From: CAVZVZ01 sp963778895
GTDB taxonomy: Bacteria > Actinomycetota > Acidimicrobiia > Acidimicrobiales > Acidimicrobilacustridaceae
Direction of reading: 5' to 3'
Length of the DNA: 64,000 nt
Assembly: GCA_963778895.1 (NCBI GenBank)
Contig: CAVZVZ010000005.1
Location: 2,170,001-2,234,000, forward strand
Below are positions 37,620 through 46,200 of the stretch, piece by piece (the first letter of the stretch is position 1; the number at the start of each line of letters is the position of its first letter). Below the pieces are notes generated by a model. It had not been told where the DNA came from. It did no database searches and saw nothing but the letters and a program-made list of their open reading frames with translations. The position numbers and the translations under genes are program-made.

Positions 37620-38257
37620 TGCCCGTCGATCACCCCGCCTACCCGGTGAACCTCCTCGTGGCCGGGAAGCGCTGCCTGGTGGTGGGCGGTGGGCGGGTTG
37701 CGGCGCAGAAGGTGCGAGGCCTGGCCGAGGCCGAGGCCCGAGTGTTCGTGGTCGCGCCCCGTGTGGGCGACGACGTGCGGGCCGTGCCCGATGTCACGTG
37801 GGACGAACGGCCGTATCGCGCCGAGGATCTCGACGGTTGTGCGCTCGTGATCACGGCTACCGATGACCCTGCCGTGAATCGGCAGGTCTTCCTCGACGCC
37901 GAGGCGCGTGGGTTGTGGGTCAACTCGGCGGATGACCCGCTGAACTGCACATTCACCCTCCCGGCCAGGGTCCGCCGCGGCGATCTCTTGGTGACGGTGT
38001 CGACCTCGGGGCGCAGTCCCGCCGTGGCCTCGTTCGTGCGACGGTGGCTCGAGGAGCAGCTCGGACCGGAGTTCGAGACCCTGCTCGAGCTGGTCGCGGC
38101 CGAGCGCGAACAACTGCAACGGGAAGGAAGATCGACCGAGGGGGTTGATTGGCAAAAGGCCATTGACTCAGGAATGCTGTTGGAGCTGATCCGTGAGGGT
38201 CGGCTCGCCGAAGCCAAGGAGCGCCTGCAGGCGTGTCTGTCGTCGTCATCGGGTTGA
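37619..38257 (+). CDS. Precorrin-2 dehydrogenase / sirohydrochlorin ferrochelatase-like protein (Met8/CysG N-terminal type)
   Basis: 212 residues from ATG 37619 (MPVDHPAYPVNLLVAGKRCLVVGGGRVAAQK). The Rossmann NAD motif is VVGGGRVAAQKV. The family's catalytic surroundings are seen in VITATDDPAVNRQVFLDAEARGLWVNSADDPLNCTFTLPARVRRGDLLVTVSTSGRSPAVASFVRRWLEEQLGP. Such proteins make sirohydrochlorin and siroheme; in gram-positive heme operons similar proteins may serve the siroheme or coproporphyrin branches. It overlaps rex by one or two bases and hemA by 25, which argues for one operon and for joint control by Rex. Confidence 0.87.
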   Translation: MPVDHPAYPVNLLVAGKRCLVVGGGRVAAQKVRGLAEAEARVFVVAPRVGDDVRAVPDVTWDERPYRAEDLDGCALVITATDDPAVNRQVFLDAEARGLWVNSADDPLNCTFTLPARVRRGDLLVTVSTSGRSPAVASFVRRWLEEQLGPEFETLLELVAAEREQLQREGRSTEGVDWQKAIDSGMLLELIREGRLAEAKERLQACLSSSSG

Positions 38258-39492
38258 ACCACCGCACCGTCCCGCTCGATCTGCTCGAGCGCATGACGGT
38301 CGACGATGCCCGTCTGGGCAAGGCGCTGCACGACGTCGAGTCACGCGACAACGTCAGCGAAGCGGTGGTCTTGTCGACCTGCAACCGGCTCGAGATCTAC
38401 GTCGTGGCCGAGCGCTTCCACGGGGCGTACGAGGACATCCGCAACTTCCTGTCCGAGACGGCGTTCATGCCGCCCGAGCAGTTCGGCGATCACCTCTACG
38501 TCCACTACGACGAAGATGCGGTGGCGCATCTGTTCGCGGTCGCCGCCGGCCTCGACTCCGCGGTCGTGGGCGAGGCCGAGATCCTCGGTCAGGTGCGCAC
38601 GGCGTGGGAACAAGCTCGAGCCGAAGGCACGGCCGGTGCTCAGCTCAACCTGTTGTTCCGTCACGCGCTCGAGGTCGGCAAGCGAGCCCGGACCGAGACG
38701 GGCATCGCCCGTCACATCGCGTCGGTGTCGACGGCCGCGGTGGCCATGGCCGCCGAACAACTCCAGGGTCTGGCTGGCCGGCGGGCACTGGTCCTGGGTG
38801 CGGGCGAGATGGGCGAAGGCATGGTGCATGCCCTGGCCGACGCCGGCGTGGCCGAGTTGCGCGTGGCCAACCGCACGTGGGAACGGGCCGTCGATCTGGC
38901 CGAGAAGGTGGACGGCGAAGCGGTACGGCTGGCCGACCTCGGCGCAGCGCTGACCGAGGTCGATCTGCTGCTGACCGGAACCGGTGCGAGCTCGATGATG
39001 CTCGAACACGGCGACCTGGTGCGCGTCATGAACGATCGCGATGGCCGGCAGCTCGTCGTCGTCGATGTGGCCGTACCCCGTGACGTCGATCCGGGCGCTG
39101 GCGAGCTGCCGGGCGTCGTGCTGCTCGACATGGACGACCTTCGGACATTCGTCGAAGGTGGTCTGGCCGAGCGCCGTCGCGAAGTCGATGCCGTTCGTGA
39201 GATCATCGGCGAGGAGCTCGAGCGTTTCGTAGCCGTGAGCTCGGCGCGTGAGGTTGCCCCGCTCGTCAAGGAGTTGCGCGACTGGGCCGAGGCGATCCGA
39301 GCCGGTGAGCTCGAACGCTTCCAGTCGAAGCTGGGCCCGCTCGACGCCGCCCAGGCCGAAGTCGTCGACGCACTCACCCGGGCGATCGTCGCCAAGCTGT
39401 TGCACGACCCGACCGTGGCCCTGAAGGATGCGGCCGGCTCCGTTCGAGGCGAACGGCTGGTCGAGTCACTCCGCGACCTGTTCGACCTCTAG
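38233..39492 (+). CDS. hemA: Glutamyl-tRNA reductase
   Basis: 419 residues from GTG 38233 (MSVVVIGLNHRTVPLDLLERM). It reduces glutamyl-tRNA to glutamate-1-semialdehyde, the first step of tetrapyrrole synthesis by the C5 route. The catalytic Cys is Cys50 in LSTCNRLEIY. GLDSAVVGEAEILGQVRTAW, GKRARTETGIARHIASVS and the NADPH motif ALVLGAGEMGEGM follow, and the C-terminal dimerisation helices end SLRDLFDL. Its start lies inside the 3' end of the met8-like gene, so translation is coupled. Heme-mediated and Rex-mediated control are both known for this gene elsewhere. Confidence 0.95.
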   Translation: MSVVVIGLNHRTVPLDLLERMTVDDARLGKALHDVESRDNVSEAVVLSTCNRLEIYVVAERFHGAYEDIRNFLSETAFMPPEQFGDHLYVHYDEDAVAHLFAVAAGLDSAVVGEAEILGQVRTAWEQARAEGTAGAQLNLLFRHALEVGKRARTETGIARHIASVSTAAVAMAAEQLQGLAGRRALVLGAGEMGEGMVHALADAGVAELRVANRTWERAVDLAEKVDGEAVRLADLGAALTEVDLLLTGTGASSMMLEHGDLVRVMNDRDGRQLVVVDVAVPRDVDPGAGELPGVVLLDMDDLRTFVEGGLAERRREVDAVREIIGEELERFVAVSSAREVAPLVKELRDWAEAIRAGELERFQSKLGPLDAAQAEVVDALTRAIVAKLLHDPTVALKDAAGSVRGERLVESLRDLFDL

Positions 39493-39500
39493 ACCGACTC

Positions 39501-40416
39501 GTGGCGCCGCTGGTTCGCCTTCGCGCCGCGACCCGAGGCAGCCCGCTCGCTCGCTGGCAGACCGACCACGTGGCCGCACTGCTGCGCGCTCGCCGGGCGC
39601 AGTGATGTCGAGATCGAATCGGTTGTCGTCGAAACCGTGGCCGACCGGCGCCAGGACACCGAGATCTGGGAGATGGGCGGCAAGGGCGTCTTCGTGAAGG
39701 AGGTACAGGCCGCGGTGCTGGGCGGCCGGGCCGACATCGCGGTGCACTCGGCCAAGGACATGCCGGCGATCGGTCATCCGGATCTGGTGTTGGCCGCGGT
39801 GCCGGAGCGAGCCGACCCGCGGGACGTGCTGATCGGCGCGACGATTCGCACCTTGTCACCGGGCGCCACCGTCGCCACCGGCTCGGTACGTCGGCGGGCC
39901 CAACTGGCGTGGGCGCGTCCGGACCTCACCTTCACCGGCTTGCGCGGCAACATCGCCACCCGACTCACCCGCATACCGGTTGGTGGGGCGATCGTGATGG
40001 CTGCCGCCGCGATCGATCGATTGGAGCTCGCGCTCGATGACGTCGAGCACGAGGTGCTGTCGCCATCGGTGATGCTGCCGCAGGTTGCGCAAGGCGCGCT
40101 CGCCGTCGAGTGCCGACGCGACGACGACGCGACGATCGAGCTGCTGCAGGAGATCGAGCACGCGGCGAGTCGCCGCGCCGTCGACGCTGAGCGGGGTTTT
40201 CTCGCCGAGCTCGGGGGCGATTGCGATCTGCCGGCCGCGGCGCACGCGTCGGAGACCGCGGCGGGTGCGTTGCAGGTCGAGGGACTGCTGGCGTCGCTCG
40301 ACGGTCACGTTGTGGTGCGCCATCGCGAGGTCACGAGCGCGGCTGAAGAGGGCGGCCGAGCGGTCGCCCGCTATCTCCTCGACGACGCGGGCGGCGCCGC
40401 GTTGTTGGAGCGATGA
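39501..40416 (+). CDS. hemC: Hydroxymethylbilane synthase (porphobilinogen deaminase; frameshift near 39597)
   Basis: Joins four porphobilinogens to hydroxymethylbilane. GTG 39501 gives the family N-terminus (APLVRLRAATRGSPLARWQTDHVAALL); an indel near 39597 shifts to SDVEIESVVVETVADRRQDTEIWEMGGKGVFVKEVQAAVLGGRADIAVHSAKDMPA. The body is intact: GSVRRRAQLAWARPDL, GLRGNIATRLTR and AAAIDRL. The dipyrromethane-attachment Cys lies in ELGGDCDLPAAAHA. About 304 residues after repair. It starts 8 bases after hemA. hemD, the usual next step, is not found in this window. Confidence 0.92.
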
Positions 40417-40959
40417 CGAGGATGCGACCGACCGTTCGCAGTGTCGTGGCGATACTCGTCGCCGTGAGTGCGGTAGTGGCGGCGGGATGCTCGGGTGGTT
40501 CGACTTCGTCGAGCGCAAACCCGACGGACACGACGCGCCGCCCCCCGAGTCGGGCACACCGGTGCCCGGGTCGGTTCCGTCGTTCCTGCCCGAGACGTTC
40601 GATCACAACGATTACGTCGAGCGGGTGAAGCAGATCTGCACGACGCCGGAGCTCGGTGGCGACATCGGCGGCGAAGTCAACGCCACTTCGCCTCCGAGGA
40701 CGTCGACGCCGCATACGGGGCGATCGAGACGCGACTCGATCTTGATGCGACAGATGCCCGCACCCGACGACGATCAACAGATGTGGTCCGAGGTCGAGCA
40801 CACCTACGACCGTTTCCTCACGTCCCTGAGCGATCTGAGCGACGCCCGCGCCGCCGACGACAGCACTCAGTCCGAGCAGCTCGAGAGCGATCTCGACAGC
40901 CGGCGCAGGATGTCGAGAACGCGGTGGACGCACTCGACATCGACGACTGCACGGTGTGA
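40413..40959 (+). CDS. Small lipoprotein, unknown function (several frameshifts)
   Basis: ATG 40413 overlaps the hemC stop. A lipoprotein signal (RSVVAILVAVSAVVAAGC) is followed by a Ser/Thr-rich spacer. By changing frame near 40545, 40690, 40755 and 40903 a plausible mature part can be read: GTPVPGSVPSFLPETFDHNDYVERVKQICTTPELGGDIGGE, SEDVDAAYGAIETRLDLDATDA, MWSEVEHTYDRFLTSLSDLSDARAADDS and DVENAVDALDIDDCTV to TGA 40957. The helical, acidic body with two Cys has no family that I recognise. Context (after hemC) may be accidental. Confidence 0.6.
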
Positions 40960-40962
40960 GGT

Positions 40963-42198
40963 TCAGGCGACGGCCACGCGAGTGAGCGTGGTCATCGTGA
41001 GCAGGTAGAAGTCTCGCTCCCAACCGGGACAGGGAAACAGGACGCTCTGCACGGGACTCCCGGTGTCGACTCGGGCGAGCTCTGCGCCGGACTCGATGTC
41101 GAGCACGACGCACTGATCCATGCCGCGGGCCACGTCGTAGTCCATGGTCACGACCTCGCCGCCGCGCGGGTAGACGAGCGAGTGCGAGGCGTGGTTCTGG
41201 TCGCGCTGCCAGAGCGGTTGCATCGTGGGCTCGCCGGCCGACCAGCGCCATGCGGCCATCTTCCCGTGGCCGCTGTCGTAGCCGATCGCGACCTCTTGCT
41301 CTTCGACGATGATCGGCGGGTTGGCGATGATGCCGCCGGGCTCACCACAGACCTCGGTGAGTGACGCATCGCCCGTCGGCGCTGGCGGCCACGGCGCGCG
41401 CACCAGGTGAAGGGGAGCGCTCGACGATGTGTGGCCGACGAAGGATCCCGAGAATGCCTCGGTGCCCGCCCCGTTGTCGAGGAACCACGCCGAGCCGGCG
41501 TGATCCATGACGGGATCCCAGCCGAAGGTCTGGCCGGCCTGGGTGCGGTAGCGGACGCGGCCGACCTCGTCGATGCCGTTCTCGTCGCACTGCAGCGCGA
41601 ACAGGTTGTCCATGCCGACGACGGCGACGAGGTGGTCGTCGGCGGAAAGCCGGGCGATGGATCCTTCGGGCAGATCGTGCGTGGCGATCGGTGTCAGTCC
41701 GTCGGGCTCGAGCAGGATCAGCTGCGAGGGTGTCGCGTTGTCCGACGACATGTCCTTCATCACCAATGAGCCGTCCGGTAGCGCAAGCAACGAGTTGTAC
41801 GCGCGATCGTGCGGCAGGTCCCGCGAGCACCGCACGGTGAGGTCAGGCGCGATGCGATGACACCAACGACCTTGGGTGAGGTAGAGGTCGCCGTTGGCGT
41901 GCGCCAACACGCCGCCGGGCCACCAGGGACCGGCCGGGAGGCCCTCGATACGTGCCTTGGCTTCGAGCGTGTGCGGATCGATCCGTTCGAGCCACGCGGT
42001 GCTGTCCGCTTCGATCGTCGCACCGTGGAAGTAGAGCTCGCCGGGCTCGCGCTGCACGACCATCGTGCCGCCGAAGACCGATCGTGACGTCGCCGTCAGC
42101 CGACCGTCGGCGACGCCCAGGCTGCCGTCGGCGACGGATTGCAATCGGCGCGGCCCGCCGTCCTCGGCCGGCCACATGGCCGGCCAATACCCGGTCAT
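40963..42198 (-). CDS. Beta-propeller-like protein, unknown function, coupled to a sulfatase
   Basis: 411 residues without a signal peptide. Repeating strands with W/Y and Gly turns (VVQREPGELYFHG, GGVLAHANGDLYLTQG, LALPDGSLVMKDM, LSADDHLVAVVGMDNLFAL, HAGSAWFLDNGAGTE, LVYPRGGEVVTMDYD) indicate a PQQ- or WD-like propeller. No catalytic signature is seen. Its start overlaps the sulfatase stop by four bases, so the two are translated together; it may bind or process the sulfatase substrate. The fold call is from pattern only. Confidence 0.72.
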   Translation of the reverse strand: MTGYWPAMWPAEDGGPRRLQSVADGSLGVADGRLTATSRSVFGGTMVVQREPGELYFHGATIEADSTAWLERIDPHTLEAKARIEGLPAGPWWPGGVLAHANGDLYLTQGRWCHRIAPDLTVRCSRDLPHDRAYNSLLALPDGSLVMKDMSSDNATPSQLILLEPDGLTPIATHDLPEGSIARLSADDHLVAVVGMDNLFALQCDENGIDEVGRVRYRTQAGQTFGWDPVMDHAGSAWFLDNGAGTEAFSGSFVGHTSSSAPLHLVRAPWPPAPTGDASLTEVCGEPGGIIANPPIIVEEQEVAIGYDSGHGKMAAWRWSAGEPTMQPLWQRDQNHASHSLVYPRGGEVVTMDYDVARGMDQCVVLDIESGAELARVDTGSPVQSVLFPCPGWERDFYLLTMTTLTRVAVA

Positions 42199-43778
42199 GC
42201 CGGTGACTCGACCTCGAGGTGGCGGACCTCGGTCGGGAGGCTGTCGTACAGATCAGCGACGAGATCGGCCTTGATCGAGGCGTGGGCCGGGTCGTCCCAG
42301 AGGTTGTGCCATTGGTGAGGGTCGTCGTCGACGTTGTAGAGCTCGCCTTCGGTGCCGTCGTACTCGATGCCACAGGACTTCAAGACGTTGTCGCCCCAGA
42401 CCTTCTCGAGGCCATTCGGCTGCCCGACGGTGCTCTTCTCGTAGGCGGTGCAGAGCCAGCCGTCGCGATACACGGACCGCAGGTGCATGCCGTAGCCCGG
42501 GAACTGGCTGTCCCATTCGCACAGGGCACGCTCGCGCCCGGCTTGACCGTTGGTGGTGGGCAGCGCGGTCCCTTGCATCCAGTCGGCCGGTTCGACGCCG
42601 GCGATGGCGCAGAACGTGGGCGCGAGATCGACTTGGCCGACGGGGTCGGTCACGTCAGCCGGTGTCACGGAAGCCGAGGGCGCCGGCCGCCACACGAACG
42701 GCAGTCGCATCAACGAGTCGGTGTGGAACGGGCCCTTGAAGATGAAGCCGTAGTCGCCTTGCAGCTCGCCGTGGTCGGTGGTGAAGAACACGTCGGTCTC
42801 GTCGAGCCAACCCTTGGCCTCGACGGTCTTCAGTACCCGACCGCACGCTTCGTCGATGAGCTCGTTCATCACATGGGTCTTGGCGTTGATCTCGCGGATC
42901 TGGTCGTGTGTGAGCGAGCCGGGGCTGAAGAACATCGGCCCACCCTCGGCGTTGACGAAGCGACCCTCGTACCACGCCAGCCAGTGCGCCGGCTTCTGCG
43001 CCAGGACCTCGCGGATCTTCTCGTCCGAGCCGGGATGACCTGGGGGAAGGTCGAGGTCCTGCCACGGCACACGGTGCAGCTCCGATTCGGGCGGGTCCCA
43101 CGGGTGATGGGGGTCCGGGAAGCTCATCCAGCAGAACCAGTCCTCGTCGGGATCGAGCGACTCGAGCCAGTCGATGGTGAGATCAGCGACCCAGTCGGTG
43201 TGGTACCACTCGCGAGGGATCGGGTTGTTCTTGGTCTCCGGCGCGTCGGTGTCACCGCCGCCTTCCGCGCTCAGCAACGGCGCGAACGCGTGCATGTACT
43301 CGGGATGGTTCTCGCGTAGCCAACGGCCGTAGTGCGCAACCGGAAAGTCGCGAACCTGCGCGACGTGCATCACCTGGATCGAGCGTTCGAACCCGCGCCA
43401 GGGCCCGGTGTCGCCGCGTGCCGGCCGCGGAGTCTCTTGCCACTTCCGTTCGGGATCGAAGCCGGGCTCGAAATGGGCCTTGCCGAGCAGGGCGGTTCGG
43501 TAGCCGGCTTTCTCGGCGAGGTAGGCCGCGATGCTCGGTGCATCTTCGGGAAGGGGCACACCGTTGGCCACGACGCCGTGCGTGCGCACGTACTGGCCCG
43601 TGAGCATGGTCGACCGAGCCGGCATGCACACCGTGTTCTGGTTGTAGGCGCGGTGATAGTTGATGCCTTCGCCCGCTAGGCGATCGACCACCGGTGTGCG
43701 TGCGATCTGGTTGCCGTTGCAGCCGAGCGAGTCGTATCGCTGCTGGTCGCTGGTGATGAAGAGGATCTTGCGCCCCAC
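42195..43778 (-). CDS. Sulfatase (arylsulfatase / choline-sulfatase-like, Cys-type)
   Basis: About 527 residues. GTG 43778 (VGRKILFITSDQQRYDSLGCNG) is chosen because a strong ribosome site (gaggggg) lies 6 bases upstream, whereas GTG 43799 would sit almost inside the -10 box. The formylglycine motif is CMPARSTMLTG (Cys-x-Pro-x-Arg), so a formylglycine-generating enzyme is needed. Metal ligands are seen in FITSDQQR and VFFTTDHGELQGDYGF. Later parts (CEWDSQFPGYGMHLRSVYRDGWLCTAYEK, GELYNVDDDPHQWHNLWDD) are usual in the family. No signal peptide, so it acts in the cytoplasm. Substrate unknown. Confidence 0.92.
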   Translation of the reverse strand: MGRKILFITSDQQRYDSLGCNGNQIARTPVVDRLAGEGINYHRAYNQNTVCMPARSTMLTGQYVRTHGVVANGVPLPEDAPSIAAYLAEKAGYRTALLGKAHFEPGFDPERKWQETPRPARGDTGPWRGFERSIQVMHVAQVRDFPVAHYGRWLRENHPEYMHAFAPLLSAEGGGDTDAPETKNNPIPREWYHTDWVADLTIDWLESLDPDEDWFCWMSFPDPHHPWDPPESELHRVPWQDLDLPPGHPGSDEKIREVLAQKPAHWLAWYEGRFVNAEGGPMFFSPGSLTHDQIREINAKTHVMNELIDEACGRVLKTVEAKGWLDETDVFFTTDHGELQGDYGFIFKGPFHTDSLMRLPFVWRPAPSASVTPADVTDPVGQVDLAPTFCAIAGVEPADWMQGTALPTTNGQAGRERALCEWDSQFPGYGMHLRSVYRDGWLCTAYEKSTVGQPNGLEKVWGDNVLKSCGIEYDGTEGELYNVDDDPHQWHNLWDDPAHASIKADLVADLYDSLPTEVRHLEVESPA

Positions 43779-43801
43779 CCGAACCCCCTCGGACGACACG
43801 G

Positions 43802-43840
43802 ATACAAACTATTGACAGTTACACTGTCAGTTCTTAGTCT
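43802..43840. promoter_or_regulatory. Divergent promoters and TetR operator between sulfatase and tetR
   Basis: Plus strand: TTGACA (43812-43817), 17 bases, TAGTCT (43835-43840), 8 bases, ATG 43849. Minus strand: CTGACA (43825-43830), 17 bases, TTGTAT (43802-43807). Both -35 boxes fall in a perfect palindrome TGACAGT-TAC-ACTGTCA (43813-43829). A bound TetR would block both directions. Confidence 0.7.
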
Positions 43841-43848
43841 CGCGGTCA

Positions 43849-44449
43849 ATGGCGAGGTTGGGTGGTACGCAGACCGACGGTCGGCGGGCTCGCGCCGAGC
43901 GCAATCGAGACGCCGTGGTCGAAGCCATCCTCGATCTTCTGTGCGAAGGCGTCGAGTATCCGACCGCCGAAGCGATCGCCGAGCGGTCGGGCGTGTCGGT
44001 GCGATCCGTGTTCCGCCACTTCGACGATCTCGAGTCGCTGCACGCCGCGGCGGTCGATCGGCACTCGGACAGAATCCGTGACCTGTTCGAGCCGCCACCG
44101 TCCGGTGGTCCGCTCGCCCGCCGCATCGATGAGTTGGCGGCGCGTCGCAGCCGACTGTTCGAGGCCATGACACCTGTCAGGGTCGTGGGCGAGCGCCTGC
44201 GCGGCCGCAGCGAAGTCATCGACGAGCGGCTCGAGTTCGTCCGCGAGTTGTTGCGCAGCCAGGTGACCACCTTGTTCGAGCCCGAGCTCGATCGCGAGGG
44301 TCGGTGCGGCCCGGCGTGATCTGCTCGATGCCATCGAGGTCGCGACCAGTTGGACCACCTGGCACCTGTTGCGCACGGATCAGGGCTGCTCGATCGCGCG
44401 TGCCCGGGCCGTCCTGACCCGCACCCTCGCCGCCCTCCTCCAAAACTGA
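43849..44449 (+). CDS. TetR family transcriptional regulator (frameshift near 44308)
   Basis: About 199 residues after repair. HTH: RDAVVEAILDLLCEGVEYPTAEAIAERSGVSVRSVFRHFDDLESLHAAAVDRHSDR. The ligand-binding domain continues to ELDREGRCGP; an indel near 44308 then gives ARRDLLDAIEVATSWTTWHLLRTDQGCSIARARAVLTRTLAALLQN and TGA at 44447. It is divergent from the sulfatase and convergent with an MBL hydrolase whose promoter carries a related 17-base site (45396-45412), so both are probable targets as well as the gene itself. ATG 43849 lies 8 bases after a -10 box. Confidence 0.87.
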
Positions 44450-44455
44450 ACGAAC

Positions 44456-44497
44456 TGGCAGGCCAAACCCGTCACCCATGACGGGTTTTACCAGCCA
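44456..44497. terminator. Bidirectional intrinsic terminator between tetR and the MBL hydrolase
   Basis: A perfect 10-base stem AAACCCGTCA / TGACGGGTTT (44465-44474, 44479-44488) with a 4-base loop is bounded by an A run on one side and a T run on the other. An outer CTGGC...GCCAG pairing flanks it. It suits two convergent genes. Confidence 0.8.
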
Positions 44498-44519
44498 GAA
44501 CGGTGGGGGTGGTGGGGTG

Positions 44520-45341
44520 TCAGGCATCGATGGTGAGGAGGTCGTACGCCATCACGATCTCGCCGTCGAAGTGGGCGGCGGCCTCGTCGATCCACTCCTG
44601 TTCGGTGCCGGGGAAGGGGGCCGGAACCGGATGCGTGAGCACGAGCGTGCGAACGCCGCCGCGCTTGGCCGTCTGCGCAGCCTCCTCGATGCTCGAGTGG
44701 TAGTCGAGGATGTCCTGCAGTCGTGCGGCGGGGATGGCGCGCACGGCAGACGGCCGGATGACGGTCTGGACGTAGACGTCGGCGCCGTCGCACAACTGGT
44801 CGAGTCCCGCACACGGCCGGCCGTCGCCGCCGATGACCACCGAGGCACCGTCGGCCTCGACGCGATAGCCGAGCGTCGGGCGCACCGGTGCGTGCTCGGT
44901 GAAGGCAGCAGTGATCCGGAGGCCGTCCTCGTCGATGATCACTCCCGCGTCGGCTTCGATGACGTTGATCTCGGGTTGCCAGTTCAGGTCGTCGTGGTGC
45001 TCGATGCGCCAGCCGATGTCGTCCTTGAGCATGGCCAGGGTGCGATCGACGAAACCCTGCGTCCCGGCCGGGCCGATCACCGGCAACGGGTTCGCGAGCG
45101 GTGACATGGCCCAGCGCATGGTCACGAGGTCGTTGAAGTCGGTGATGTGGTCGCTGTGGAGATGGGTGAGCAACAGGCGATCGACCATTCCCGGCAGCAA
45201 GCCCTCGGCTGCCGCGCGCATGAGCACGCCCCGACCACAGTCGAAGAGCAGCGGCCGGCCGGCGGCCCGGACCAACGTGGCGGGTCCGGCCCGATTCGGA
45301 TCCGGCAGCGGACTGCCGGTGCCCAACGTGACGATCTGCAT
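44520..45341 (-). CDS. MBL-fold metallo-hydrolase (RNase Z / arylsulfatase-like branch)
   Basis: 273 residues from ATG 45341 (MQIVTLGTGSPLPDPNRAGPATLV). The zinc-binding motif His-x-His-x-Asp-His is LLTHLHSDHITDFNDL, followed by the Asp of GGDGRPC and the final His in LVLTHPVPAPFPGTE. The opening GTGSPLPDPNR resembles the RNase Z/AtsA branch, in which some members hydrolyse sulfate or phosphate esters. Its own promoter (45385-45413) carries a site like the operator at 43813, which links it to the sulfatase and TetR next door. Confidence 0.9.
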   Translation of the reverse strand: MQIVTLGTGSPLPDPNRAGPATLVRAAGRPLLFDCGRGVLMRAAAEGLLPGMVDRLLLTHLHSDHITDFNDLVTMRWAMSPLANPLPVIGPAGTQGFVDRTLAMLKDDIGWRIEHHDDLNWQPEINVIEADAGVIIDEDGLRITAAFTEHAPVRPTLGYRVEADGASVVIGGDGRPCAGLDQLCDGADVYVQTVIRPSAVRAIPAARLQDILDYHSSIEEAAQTAKRGGVRTLVLTHPVPAPFPGTEQEWIDEAAAHFDGEIVMAYDLLTIDA

Positions 45342-45384
45342 CGCTCGACTCCTCGGTCGGGTTTGGCTTGACGAGAGTAACTCG

Positions 45385-45413
45385 AGGGTAGAAAGTGGCA
45401 GTCGAGGTGTCAA
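45385..45413 (-). promoter_or_regulatory. Promoter of the MBL hydrolase with second TetR-like site
   Basis: Minus strand: TTGACA (45408-45413), 17 bases, TACCCT (45385-45390). Overlapping it is TGACA-N7-TGCCA (45396-45412), the same spacing as the TGACA-N7-TGTCA palindrome at 43813-43829. The upstream AACTATTGACA is identical at both promoters. Confidence 0.6.
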
Positions 45414-45456
45414 TAGTTGATCTGACCGGCCGGATCCACGCGGCCGAGGGGGTTCG

Positions 45457-46200
45457 ATGAGCGACGATCGACCGGTAGCGCTGCTCACCAACACGGGGGA
45501 CTACGTCGGGCCGGCGCTGTCGCGCCTGCTCGCGGGATCGGGCCACCGGCTCGTGCTCCACGGTCCGCGCACCGAGCTCGTCGACGAGCTCACCGCCGCC
45601 GGCCACGAGGTCGAAGTGGTGGCCAAGGCCGACCTGACGACGGCGGAAGGCAACCAGTCGCTGATCGACGCCGCGCTGGACCGTTGGGGTCGCCTCGATG
45701 CCGCGTGCTTCTTGACCGGGTTCATCGTGACCGGCCGCTTCCTCGAAGCGAAGGTCGACGACTGGGACTTCGTGAAGCGCGCCAACCTCGACATGGTGTT
45801 CCACGCGCTGCAGGCCGCGCTGCCGCCGATGGTCGAGGCCGGCCGGGGTCAGATCGTCGTGTACACGAGTGCAACGGGCGCGCGGCCCGAACCGCGCGTG
45901 TCGCTGTATTCGTCGACGCGCGCCGGTGCCAACGCACTCATCCGCGCCGTCGGGCTCGAGTACGCCGCCACCGGTGTGACCGTGAACGCGATCGGCACCA
46001 ACTACATGGACTTCCCCGGGTTCCTGAAGGCGACGGGTGCCGACGATCCCGAGCGGCGCAAGAAGATCGAGGCGCAGGTGCCGATGCATCGATTGGGCAC
46101 GATGGAAGAGCTCGCCGAGTTCACCGCGGTTCTGCTCGACGGCCGATCGCGCTTCCAGACCGGCCAGTTCTTCTCGTTCAGCGGTGGCTGGAGCGCGTGA
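45457..46200 (+). CDS. Atypical SDR family protein
   Basis: 247 residues; ATG 45457 follows a ribosome site (gaggggg). The fold is SDR: ALLTNTGDYVGPALSRLLAGSG, ADLTTAEGNQSLIDAALDRWGRLD, the catalytic-Ser region VYTSATGARPEP and the late SFSGGWSA. However, the cofactor motif reads TNTGDYVG rather than TGxxxGIG, and the active-site pair is Tyr-Ser-Ser-Thr-Arg, with Arg for the usual Lys. It may use another mechanism or be non-catalytic. Its stop overlaps the next start (GTGA), so it is cotranscribed with the SpoU methylase gene. Confidence 0.82.
   Translation: MSDDRPVALLTNTGDYVGPALSRLLAGSGHRLVLHGPRTELVDELTAAGHEVEVVAKADLTTAEGNQSLIDAALDRWGRLDAACFLTGFIVTGRFLEAKVDDWDFVKRANLDMVFHALQAALPPMVEAGRGQIVVYTSATGARPEPRVSLYSSTRAGANALIRAVGLEYAATGVTVNAIGTNYMDFPGFLKATGADDPERRKKIEAQVPMHRLGTMEELAEFTAVLLDGRSRFQTGQFFSFSGGWSA

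Noticed and set aside
36824..38257. A single 477-residue Rex-Met8 fusion protein
   Set aside because: The joining segment is out of character, while the other frame gives a low-complexity Rex tail ending in a TGA that overlaps a good ATG at 37619. One indel near 37500 explains it.
43779..43799. GTG 43799 as the sulfatase start
   Set aside because: It lies 2-3 bases after the predicted -10 box, so the transcript would begin inside the codon region; GTG 43778 has a strong ribosome site.
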